This document shows positions 38,612-46,716 of a stretch of 64,000 nucleotides of DNA, piece by piece. Positions within the stretch are counted from its first letter, which is position 1; each line of letters opens with the position of its first letter. Under the pieces are notes generated by a model. It ran no database searches, was not told where the DNA came from, and worked only from the letters and a program-made list of their open reading frames with translations. Origin of the DNA: Blastomonas fulva (GTDB taxonomy: Bacteria; Pseudomonadota; Alphaproteobacteria; Sphingomonadales; Sphingomonadaceae); the NCBI RefSeq assembly GCF_003431825.1, contig NZ_CP020083.1, positions 3,913,382 to 3,977,381 on the forward strand, in the 5' to 3' direction. A program made the position numbers and the translations under genes.

Positions 38612-39586
38612 ATGCTGGTCCGGTTCTGGGGAACGCGCGGGTCTCTGCCTGTCGCCGCAACCGCGTCGATCGTGCAGGAAAAGGTGGCCAGCGCGCTGCT
38701 CGCGGCATCGGGCCGCAGCTTTGCCGATCTCGACGAAGCACGCGCCTTCACCCGCAACGAGCTCGACTTCGCCACCGGCGGCACCTTTGGCGGCGCTACC
38801 ACCTGTGTCGAGATCGAGGCGGGCGATGCAGCGGCGGGCGACCCCTATATCATCTGCGACATGGGCAGCGGTCTGCGCGGCTTCGGGCTCGATGCCATGC
38901 GCCGCTGTGCGGGGGGCCATGCGCGGGTCTATCATTTCTTCATGTCGCATCTGCACTGGGACCATATCATGGGCTTCCCGTTCTTCGTGCCAGCATTCGA
39001 CCCCAATGCGCATATCATCATCCATTCGGGCCATGACGATGCCGAGACGGCGCTGCGGCGCCAGCAGGAGGAAATCTCCTTCCCCGTGGCGTTCGACTGG
39101 CTGCGCGCCAAGATCGAGTTCCGCACGCTCAAGCCCGGCGAGGTCTATCAGATCGGCGCTGTGCAGGTGGAACTGATGGAGCAGCATCATTCGCACAGCA
39201 GCTTTGGCTATCGCTTCACCGATGCCGCCGGAAAGGTCGCGGTGTTCAGCACCGACAGCGAGCACAAGATGGAGAAGATGCACGGCGAAGCCGATGTCGA
39301 GGCGTTCTTCGGCAACGCCGACCTGGTGATCTGCGACACGATGTACTCGCTCGCCGACAGCGTCTCGATGAAGGAGGACTGGGGTCATTCCAGCAACATC
39401 GTCGCGATCGACCTGTGCCACGGCGCGCGCGCCAAGCGGCTGGCACTGTTTCACCACGAACCGGTCTATTCGGATGCAGACATCGCGCGGATGCATGGCG
39501 AAAGCATCCGTTACGAGGAACTGACCCGCGAGCATGCTCCGCTGGAGGTGCTGTGCGCCTATGACGGCCTTGAAGTCGCCCTCTAG
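38612..39586 (+). CDS. MBL-fold metallo-hydrolase
   Basis: A 324-residue metallo-beta-lactamase-fold protein. The metal motif is FFMSHLHWDHIMGFPFFVPA (HxHxDH), with further ligand His in EQHHSHSSFGYRF and in FHHEP near the C-terminus. The opening FWGTRGSLPVAA is common to a phosphodiesterase-like MBL subgroup. ATG 38612 (MLVRFWGTRG) has AGGGGGG about six bases upstream; a GTG seven codons earlier is less likely. Overlaps the next gene by 26 bases and follows STAS, so is part of one signalling operon. Confidence 0.88.
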   Translation: MLVRFWGTRGSLPVAATASIVQEKVASALLAASGRSFADLDEARAFTRNELDFATGGTFGGATTCVEIEAGDAAAGDPYIICDMGSGLRGFGLDAMRRCAGGHARVYHFFMSHLHWDHIMGFPFFVPAFDPNAHIIIHSGHDDAETALRRQQEEISFPVAFDWLRAKIEFRTLKPGEVYQIGAVQVELMEQHHSHSSFGYRFTDAAGKVAVFSTDSEHKMEKMHGEADVEAFFGNADLVICDTMYSLADSVSMKEDWGHSSNIVAIDLCHGARAKRLALFHHEPVYSDADIARMHGESIRYEELTREHAPLEVLCAYDGLEVAL

Positions 39587-41630
39587 CGCGGCCGCGCTCC
39601 CTTCGCGCACCTTGTGGCTGGCGGCGCTGGCGGGCTTCGCCGCCGCGGCCCTGCTCAGCATCGCGCTCAGCCCGCGCGAACAGAACACCGTGTTTGATGG
39701 CTGGCAATGGCTGTCGCCGCGCGACCTGTCGCAAAGCGATGTACGCGTGGTGGCGATCGGCGATGAAAGCCTCGAGGTCATAGGCAGCTGGCCCTGGCCG
39801 CGCAGGGTGTTCGCGACGCTGACGCAGCGGCTGGCCGAGGGCGGCGCCAGCGCGATCGGCTATGACATCATCTTTGCCGAGCCCGATGCGGTCAGCCCCA
39901 GCCGCTTTTCCAGGCTCTATCCCCCCGACAGCCCCGCGACCGAGGCCTGGCTGAGCCGGCTGGGCAGCATGGACGACGAGTTTGCCGATGCGATCAGCAC
40001 CGCGCCTGTGGTTCTAGGCCGCGCTGGGGTGAGCCTGGGCGGGGCAAACCCTGCCGATCTCAACCAATGGGCGACCATCACCGGAAAGCCGCCTGCCGCC
40101 CTGCCCCGCTATCCGCTGGTGCAGCGCAATCTCGATACGCTCGAACAGCGCGCACCGGGCTTCGGGCTGCTCAACGGCAAGCCCGACAGCGATGGCCGGG
40201 TGCGCGGCGTGCCGCTGGTGCAGCGTACAGGTGAAGCGCTGGTGCCCGGTCTGGCGCTGGAGCTCGCACGAGTGGCGCTCGAGCAGCAGACCGGCACCGA
40301 TCCGCAGATCACCCTCACCCCGGGCTCAGTGCAGATTGGCGACCGGACGATCCCGATCGACGAGTCCGGGCGGATGCGACTGCATTTTGCCGAGATACCG
40401 CAAGATCATGTCTATTCGGCGATCGAGATCCTGTCTGAGGATTTCGACCTCGACCAGCTGCGCGGCAAGACCGTGATCGTCTCGCTGACCGCGGAGGGGT
40501 CGCCGGACATCGTCGCGACGCCTTTGGGCTCTGAGATGTTCGGCGTGCTGGTACAGGCGCAGGCGGCCGACGCGATCCGGCGGGGCGGCTGGCTGGTGCG
40601 GCCGGTGTGGAGCCAGGCGGCGGAATGGATCAGCGGCGCGCTGCTGGCGATCATCCTGCTGCTCGCCGCACGCCAGACCCGCGGGCGGATGACCTGGGGC
40701 GTGCTCGCTGCCGCGCTGGTCGTGCTGCCGCTGGCGAGCTGGCTGCTGTTCCGCTTTGCCGACACGCTGTTCGATCCGGTACGCCCGCTGTTGCTGGGCA
40801 GCGGCGCGGCACTTGCGGTGTTCGGCGCGCTGTTCAGCGAGGCCCGGCGCGAGCGCGCGGTGCTGCGCGATGCGCAGAACCGCACCGAGGGCGAGCTCGA
40901 CGCCGCGCGCGCGATCCAGCTGGGCATGCTGCCCGATCGCACCGCACTGGCCAGGCTCGATCCGCGCATCGATATCGCCGCGCAGCTGGAAGCCGCCAAG
41001 TCGGTGGGCGGCGATTTCTACGACATCATCGCGCTGGATGCCGACCGGGTGATGATCCTGATCGCCGATGTCACCGGCAAGGGGGTTCCCGCCGCCTTGT
41101 TCATGGCGCTGTCCAAAGCCCTTTCGCGCAGCGTGATGCTGCGCAGCCCGGGCGACCTTGCCGATACCGCCGCGATGCTCAACACCGAGCTGATGCGCGA
41201 CAGCGGCGATGCGCTGGGGCTCACCATGCTGCTGTGCCTGATCGATCTGGCGACGGGCCGGGTCGAGATGGTCAATGCCGGGCACGACAATCCGCTGCGG
41301 ATCACCACCTCTGGCGAGGTGATCGAGGAGGCACTGGAAGGCGGCCCGCCCTTCTGCATCATGGACTATCCCTGGCCCGCCGAGCATCTCACCCTGCTGC
41401 CCGGCGAGGCTCTGGTGCTGATCACCGATGGCGTGACCGAGGCGCAGAACCGCGACGAGCAGCTGTTCGGCACTCAGCGGACCCGTGACGCGCTAATCGC
41501 CGACCAGTCGAGCGCGGCGGCGATGGTCGCGACCATGTGCGACGCGGTGCGCGCCTTCGAACAGGGCACCGACCCCAGCGACGATCTCACCGTGGTTGCC
41601 TTCCGCTATCTGGGTGCTAATCCGGCCTGA
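39561..41630 (+). CDS. CHASE2 sensor with SpoIIE/PP2C phosphatase domain
   Basis: A 689-residue membrane sensor-phosphatase. N-terminal membrane helix (LWLAALAGFAAAALLSIALS), extracytoplasmic CHASE2 domain to about residue 340 (VRVVAIGDESLEVIGSWPWP, LRGKTVIVSLTAEGSPD), three membrane helices at about 355-430 (WISGALLAIILLLAARQ), then a linker helix and a PP2C/SpoIIE domain (DIAAQLEAAKSVGGDFYDII, ILIADVTGKGVPAALFMALS, NAGHDNPLRI, DDLTVVAFRY) with the metal-binding Asp residues. Start ATG 39561 lies in the MBL gene. It should dephosphorylate an STAS protein such as the one at 38219. Confidence 0.9.
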   Translation: MTALKSPSSAAALPSRTLWLAALAGFAAAALLSIALSPREQNTVFDGWQWLSPRDLSQSDVRVVAIGDESLEVIGSWPWPRRVFATLTQRLAEGGASAIGYDIIFAEPDAVSPSRFSRLYPPDSPATEAWLSRLGSMDDEFADAISTAPVVLGRAGVSLGGANPADLNQWATITGKPPAALPRYPLVQRNLDTLEQRAPGFGLLNGKPDSDGRVRGVPLVQRTGEALVPGLALELARVALEQQTGTDPQITLTPGSVQIGDRTIPIDESGRMRLHFAEIPQDHVYSAIEILSEDFDLDQLRGKTVIVSLTAEGSPDIVATPLGSEMFGVLVQAQAADAIRRGGWLVRPVWSQAAEWISGALLAIILLLAARQTRGRMTWGVLAAALVVLPLASWLLFRFADTLFDPVRPLLLGSGAALAVFGALFSEARRERAVLRDAQNRTEGELDAARAIQLGMLPDRTALARLDPRIDIAAQLEAAKSVGGDFYDIIALDADRVMILIADVTGKGVPAALFMALSKALSRSVMLRSPGDLADTAAMLNTELMRDSGDALGLTMLLCLIDLATGRVEMVNAGHDNPLRITTSGEVIEEALEGGPPFCIMDYPWPAEHLTLLPGEALVLITDGVTEAQNRDEQLFGTQRTRDALIADQSSAAAMVATMCDAVRAFEQGTDPSDDLTVVAFRYLGANPA

Positions 41631-41651
41631 CCTTCAGCCAGGACAACCGCC

Positions 41652-42524
41652 ATGACCGACACCGTCCGCCCGCGGCGCAGCGCGCTGTACATGCCCGCCT
41701 CCAACCCCCGCGCGCTTGCCAAGGCGCGCAGCCTTGCCGCCGATGTGATCATCCTCGATCTGGAGGATGCGGTCGCCCCCGAGGCCAAGGCGGACGCGCG
41801 AGACGCCGCGATCGCAGCAGCGGCAGAAGGCGGTTTCGGCAACCGTGAGCTTGCGATCCGGATCAACGCGCTGGATACGCCGTGGGGCAAGGATGATCTT
41901 GCCGCCGTCGCCCACGCGCAGATCGACGCGGTGCTGATCCCCAAGGTTTGCCGCCCGACCGACATCACCGCGTGCAACGCCGCGCTCGCCGATGCGCCGT
42001 CGCGGCTGCAACTGTGGGCGATGATCGAGACCTGCGCTGTCGTTCCGCATCTCGATGCGCTGGCGGCCTTGTCGGCAGGCACCCGGCTGTCGCTGTTCGT
42101 GATGGGGGTCAACGATCTCGCCAAGGAAATGCGGGCGAAGCTGACGCCCGAGCGCACGCCGTTCCTGCCGATCCTGTCGCTCGCGGTGGCGGCGGCGCGC
42201 GCGCACAACGTCGCGATCCTCGACGGGGTGTGCAACGAGTTCCGCGATCTCGATGTCTTCTCCGCCGAGGCTGATCAGGGGCTGCTGTTCGGCTTCGACG
42301 GCAAGACGCTGATCCATCCCGACCAGATCGGCCCGTGCAACGCGGTGTTCTCGCCGAGCGCAGACGAACTGGCGCGCGCGCAGGCGGTGATTGCGGCGTT
42401 CGATCTGCCCGAGAATGCGGGCAAGGGCGCGATAAGGGTCGATGGCCGGATGGTCGAACTGCTGCACCTCGAGCAAGCTAGGCAGACGGTCGCGATCGCA
42501 CGGCAGATCGCCGCGCAGGGCTGA
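41652..42524 (+). CDS. CoA ester lyase (CitE/HpcH-HpaI aldolase family)
   Basis: A 290-residue CitE-like lyase of the malyl/citramalyl/beta-methylmalyl-CoA lyase type. RRSALYMPASNPRALAKARS, ADVIILDLEDAVAPEAK (metal Glu/Asp), LQLWAMIETCAVVPHLDAL and FGFDGKTLIHPDQIGPCNAV are the family motifs. The CoA ester substrate is not determined by sequence. Begins 22 bases after the phosphatase stop; same strand, possibly a separate unit. Confidence 0.92.
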   Translation: MTDTVRPRRSALYMPASNPRALAKARSLAADVIILDLEDAVAPEAKADARDAAIAAAAEGGFGNRELAIRINALDTPWGKDDLAAVAHAQIDAVLIPKVCRPTDITACNAALADAPSRLQLWAMIETCAVVPHLDALAALSAGTRLSLFVMGVNDLAKEMRAKLTPERTPFLPILSLAVAAARAHNVAILDGVCNEFRDLDVFSAEADQGLLFGFDGKTLIHPDQIGPCNAVFSPSADELARAQAVIAAFDLPENAGKGAIRVDGRMVELLHLEQARQTVAIARQIAAQG

Positions 42525-42527
42525 CGC

Positions 42528-42692
42528 TCAGCCCCCGCGGTTCTTGCGCCTCAAGTCACCCTTGCAGCGCTCCGAACAGGTCTTCACATTGTCCCAATCG
42601 CGCTCCCATTTCTTGCGCCACGCAAAAGGTCGCCCGCACGCCGCGCAGATCTTTTCGGGTAGGTTCGACTTGGTGTAGCGTTTCTCGGGCAT
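42528..42692 (-). CDS. DUF2256 domain-containing protein
   Basis: A 54-residue zinc-finger-like protein: KICAACGRPFAWRKKWERDW followed by NVKTCSERCKGDLRR, with two CxxC-type Cys pairs (CAAC and CSERC). ATG 42692 (MPEKRYTKSN). DUF2256 is short and widespread, function unknown. Convergent with the lyase; the stops are four bases apart. Confidence 0.85.
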   Translation of the reverse strand: MPEKRYTKSNLPEKICAACGRPFAWRKKWERDWDNVKTCSERCKGDLRRKNRGG

Positions 42693-42793
42693 GCGCGCGA
42701 TATGGTCGCTGGCGGGCGGCTTGGCCAGAGGACGCACAACAAATCGCCTGCGCCCATCTTGCCGGACGGAAACGCCGCGCTATCGTGGGCGTC

Positions 42794-44416
42794 ATGCGAA
42801 CCCTTGCCCTGGCGCTTGCCGCCATCGCCCCCATCACCCTTCCCTTGCCAGCCCTCGCGCAGGACGAACCGCCGCGCATCGCCCGGATGGCGGTCGAGGT
42901 GGAGGAGAAATCGATCACTGAACTGTCCGCGATGCTGGCGGCTGGAACGATCAGCAGCGAGGAACTGGCGCGCGCCTATCTCGACCGGATCGATGCGCTC
43001 GACCGCAAGGGGCCCAAGCTCAACAGCGTCATTGCGGTGATGTCCGGCGCGATCGAGGAAGCGCGCATGCTCGATGCCGAACGCAAGGCTGGAACCTTGC
43101 GCGGTCCTCTCCACGGCATCCCGATCCTGATCAAGGACAATATCGAGGCGAAGGGCCCGGTCCCCACCACCGCCGGATCGACCGCGCTGCTCGCCAATGT
43201 CACCGAGCGCGATGCGCCGCTGGTGGCTCGGTTGCGCGCGGCGGGAGCGATCATCCTGGGCAAGACCAACCTGTCACAATGGGCCAACATCCGTTCGGAC
43301 AATTCGGTCAGCGGCTGGTCGAGTGTCGGCGGGCTGGTGAAGAACCCCTATGCGCTCGATCGCAACAGCTGTGGCTCGTCCTCGGGCAGTGGTGCTGCGG
43401 CAGCGGCAAGCCTGGCGGCGGCGACGATCGGCACCGAGACCGACGGGTCTATTATCTGCCCCTCGTCGATCAACGGGCTGGTCGGGTTCAAGCCGACGCT
43501 GGGCCTCGTCTCGCGCACGCACGTCATCCCGATCAGCCACAGCCAGGATACCGCTGGGCCGATGGCGCGCAGCGTCACCGATGCCGCGCTGGTGCTGACC
43601 GCGCTGGCGGGAAGCGATCCGGCTGACCCGGCCACGGCGCAAGCCGATGCGCGCAAGACCGATTATGCCGCCGGACTGTCCCCCGGCTATCTTCAGGGCG
43701 TGCGCATCGGGGTGCTCAAGGATCGCACCGGCAGCAACGCCCGGGTTCAGGCGGTGTTTGCAGGCGCGCTCGACTGGTTCGCCGCCGCCGGTGCCGAGCT
43801 GGTCGAGATCGAGGACAGCCGCACCGGGCTCGATGGCCTTGGCGAGGCCGAGTTCAAGGTGCTGATGGCCGAGCTCAAAGCGGATCTCAACGCGTACCTT
43901 GCGAGCACCCCCGCCACGGTGAAGGCGCGCATGCTCAAGGACATCATCGCCTACAACGCCGCAAACGCGGTGATCGAGCTCGCCTGGTTCGACCAGGGGC
44001 TGTTCGATCTGGCCGAGAGCCAGAAGGGTCTCGACGATCCCGAATATCGCGAGGCGTTGGCCAAATCGAAGCGGCTGGCGGGCGCAGAAGGCATCGACAA
44101 GCTCCTGAAAACGCATGACGTGCGCTTCCTCATCGGCCCCAGCAACGCGCCCGCCTGGGTCAGCGATCTGGTCAACGGCGATCACAGCAGCGGCCCCAGC
44201 CAGAGCCAGCTGCCCGCAGTCGCCGGCTATCCGCACATCACCGTGCCGATGGGCTATGTCGCAGGACTGCCCGTCGGCCTGTCGATCATCGGCGGCCAGT
44301 GGCAGGACCATGATGTCATCAAGGCGGGCTATGCCTTCGAACAGGCGAGCAAGGCCCGCGTCGCGCCTGGCTATTCCCAGCGCGCAGATGCGGTGGCGGA
44401 TCCGATCGCTAAATGA
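42794..44416 (+). CDS. periplasmic amidase (amidase signature family)
   Basis: A 540-residue amidase. Signal peptide TLALALAAIAPITLPLPALA leads to the amidase-signature fold. The Ser-cisSer-Lys triad is visible: Lys in GIPILIKDNIEAKG, Ser in NSCGSSSGSGAAAA and Ser in GTETDGSIICPSSINGLVG. Start ATG 42794 (MRTLALAL); a GTG three codons upstream is possible. Hydrolyses amide bonds of unknown substrate, outside the cytoplasm. Its TGA overlaps the ATG of the following P-loop gene (ATGA). Confidence 0.92.
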   Translation: MRTLALALAAIAPITLPLPALAQDEPPRIARMAVEVEEKSITELSAMLAAGTISSEELARAYLDRIDALDRKGPKLNSVIAVMSGAIEEARMLDAERKAGTLRGPLHGIPILIKDNIEAKGPVPTTAGSTALLANVTERDAPLVARLRAAGAIILGKTNLSQWANIRSDNSVSGWSSVGGLVKNPYALDRNSCGSSSGSGAAAAASLAAATIGTETDGSIICPSSINGLVGFKPTLGLVSRTHVIPISHSQDTAGPMARSVTDAALVLTALAGSDPADPATAQADARKTDYAAGLSPGYLQGVRIGVLKDRTGSNARVQAVFAGALDWFAAAGAELVEIEDSRTGLDGLGEAEFKVLMAELKADLNAYLASTPATVKARMLKDIIAYNAANAVIELAWFDQGLFDLAESQKGLDDPEYREALAKSKRLAGAEGIDKLLKTHDVRFLIGPSNAPAWVSDLVNGDHSSGPSQSQLPAVAGYPHITVPMGYVAGLPVGLSIIGGQWQDHDVIKAGYAFEQASKARVAPGYSQRADAVADPIAK

Positions 44417-45054
44417 TCCTGACATTGGAAGGCGCTCCCGCAACTGGCAAATCCTTCCTTGCCAATGCGCTCGTCGCGAAAGGTGCGACCCGGATTGCCG
44501 AAGTCAACGAGCTCTGGCGCAGACCGAACGAAGAAGCGCCGACCTGGTATCTGCGCCGTCAACTCGACCGCTATGCCATGGCGCGTGCCGCGAAGACTGC
44601 CGACGCCGTGCTTGATGGCGACTGCCTCCAGCCGATCTGGTTCGGTTGGCTGTATCCGGATCGCGTCGGCCAAAACTGGCGATATGCGGTGCGTTTTTTC
44701 CGGGACAACGCAGCCTCTTGGGGCCTGCCTGACCAGTTTGTGCTTTTGCACGTTCCGGAGGCCGTCCGCGTACAAAGGGAACGCGCCCGATCACTGCAAA
44801 GCGGTCGCAGCGCGGCCAGAGCGCAGGAAAAGGCCGACAAATATGCAACCATGGCGCAGAATCTGGCGCTATGGTTCGAAGCAATCAATTCGGCTTTTCC
44901 GGGACTGGTATCCGTGCTCGATTGCCGTCTTGCACCGGCTGAAGATTTCCCGCTTGCGCAGGCCGCGCTTGCGGCCCCCTGCCATCGTGCATTTCTGGAT
45001 TGGGCCGAAGACTGGCTTGCCAACCATCAGCCGGTCGGATCGCCCGGCATTTAA
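44413..45054 (+). CDS. P-loop NTPase / kinase-like protein
   Basis: A 213-residue protein with Walker A LEGAPATGKSFLANAL at residues 5-20 and a DGDCLQPIWFGWLYPDR segment in place of a Walker B/lid region; later FVLLHVPEAVRVQRERAR with basic residues. It resembles small deoxynucleoside-kinase or AAA-type phosphotransferase folds; substrate unknown. Coupled by ATGA to the amidase and ends in an overlap with the convergent alkaline phosphatase (stop codons in TTTAAA). Confidence 0.75.
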   Translation: MILTLEGAPATGKSFLANALVAKGATRIAEVNELWRRPNEEAPTWYLRRQLDRYAMARAAKTADAVLDGDCLQPIWFGWLYPDRVGQNWRYAVRFFRDNAASWGLPDQFVLLHVPEAVRVQRERARSLQSGRSAARAQEKADKYATMAQNLALWFEAINSAFPGLVSVLDCRLAPAEDFPLAQAALAAPCHRAFLDWAEDWLANHQPVGSPGI

Positions 45055-46562
45055 AAACCCAGGATATGCTTCGCGATGTGATAGATGCTGTGCTGTTCCA
45101 GCGTGCCGTGGAAAAGGTGCGCGCTGGGACCGGCGGCTTTCAGCACCACATCCTCCCCGCCATGCGTTTCGCCCGAGGTCGGCACGGTGGCCTGCTGCTG
45201 ATAGTTCAGCGCCTCGGTGTCCTCCTGCGAAGGATCGTTGCGCGGGCCATCGACCTTCGCGCCGGGGCCATTGGCGTAACCCAGCGTGGTGTAAGGCTTG
45301 CCATCCTTGGCGTTGACCGGCTCGCCATCCTCGGTGACGCTGGCAAGCCCGAAGATCGAGGTGCCGCGCGGCGGATAGCCCGCGATGGTGAAGACATGGC
45401 TGTGATCGGCGGTGACCAGCACCAATGTGTCCTCGAGATCGACCATCTCGAGCGCCTTGGCGATCGCCGCCTCGAACGCGACGGTATCATCGAGCGCGCG
45501 GCGGGCGTTGCCGCCGTGATGCGCGTGGTCGATGCGGCCGCCCTCGATCATCAGCACATAGCCCTTGTCCGCAGAGCCCAGCCGGGTGATCGCCAGCGCA
45601 GTCATCTCGGCCAGCGAAGGCTCGCCTGCCTTGTCGCTGGCACGATCGGCCTCGAACTGCATGTGGCTGGGCTCGAACAGGCCCAGCACCGGCGCATCGG
45701 CGTTGGCATCAAGCGCGCCGAACTGCGCTGCGTTCCAGATGTACTGGCCCTTGGGATGTTTCTTCTTCCACTCCGCCACCAGGTTGCGACCATCGGTGCG
45801 GTTGCCCTTCTTGTCGGCGTATTCCGGATCGCTCTGGTCCTTGGGGTAGAATGCCGTGCGCCCACCGCCCAGCACCAGCTTGAGCTGACTCGACTGCGAC
45901 CATTCGACCAGCTGGCGCGCGATGTCGTGACACGTTGCGCCTGCGGGCAGTTCGCTGTTGCTTTCCCAGTTGCGGTCGACGCTGTGCGCATAAGCGGACG
46001 CGGGCGTGGCGTGGGTGATCCGCGCGGTTGAGATCAGCCCCAGCTGCTTGCCCGCAGCGCCTGCCTGCTCGAACAGCGTCGGCACGTTCTGCCCGCTGGC
46101 GGTCTCGCACTTGCCGCGCTGCGCAACCGGGGTAACCGAGAGCATGCCTGAACGGGTCTTGATGCCGGTGACGATGGCGGACGCGGTCGCCGCCGAATCG
46201 GCAACCTGGAAATCATGGCTGTAGGTCTTGATCAGCGCCGAATAGGGCATCGCGTCGATCGCGGTCTCGGTTGATTCGCCATCGCGGCCTGCCTTCTGCC
46301 CCTGCCAGATGCGCGCAGCCGTCAGCGTGCTGACCCCCATGCCATCGCCTATGAAGATGATGAGGTTCTTCGCCTTGCCCTGGTTGACCGGCGCCGCCAG
46401 CCGCGCCTCGAGCTGCGCGCGGCCCTGCGCGGCGTAATCGGCGGCGGTCTGCTCGCCGCGCTCCTTGTCGGGCGCAACCGCCTCGGGCGCGTTGTGCTGA
46501 GCGAAGCCCGGCGCAGCCCAAAGAGCGGCAAGGCACAGCAAGGCGGCAAGCGGACGGTTCAT
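45051..46562 (-). CDS. phoA: alkaline phosphatase
   Basis: A 503-residue periplasmic alkaline phosphatase. Signal peptide LAALLCLAALWAAPGFAQ. Metal/active-site motifs: LIIFIGDGMGVSTLTAAR (Asp), VADSAATASAIVTGIKTRSG with nucleophile Ser in DSAATA, GGRIDHAHHGGNARRALDD (metal Asp/His), VLVTADHSHVF and TSGETHGGEDV. ATG 46562 (MNRPLAAL). Releases phosphate from phosphomonoesters. Convergent with the P-loop gene; the two stop codons overlap. Confidence 0.94.
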   Translation of the reverse strand: MNRPLAALLCLAALWAAPGFAQHNAPEAVAPDKERGEQTAADYAAQGRAQLEARLAAPVNQGKAKNLIIFIGDGMGVSTLTAARIWQGQKAGRDGESTETAIDAMPYSALIKTYSHDFQVADSAATASAIVTGIKTRSGMLSVTPVAQRGKCETASGQNVPTLFEQAGAAGKQLGLISTARITHATPASAYAHSVDRNWESNSELPAGATCHDIARQLVEWSQSSQLKLVLGGGRTAFYPKDQSDPEYADKKGNRTDGRNLVAEWKKKHPKGQYIWNAAQFGALDANADAPVLGLFEPSHMQFEADRASDKAGEPSLAEMTALAITRLGSADKGYVLMIEGGRIDHAHHGGNARRALDDTVAFEAAIAKALEMVDLEDTLVLVTADHSHVFTIAGYPPRGTSIFGLASVTEDGEPVNAKDGKPYTTLGYANGPGAKVDGPRNDPSQEDTEALNYQQQATVPTSGETHGGEDVVLKAAGPSAHLFHGTLEQHSIYHIAKHILGF

Positions 46563-46716
46563 CAAAAGCACTCCTTCAAAGGCCCGGCTGCTCTGTCATG
46601 ATCGGGTGACAAATTCGAGACATTTGACCGATGCGGCCCGCTCTACGTGTGCAATCGATTGCAGATGAGGCACGCGCACCCTTGACCCAGGGATTTTTGC
46701 AGCGCAGCATTGGGCC

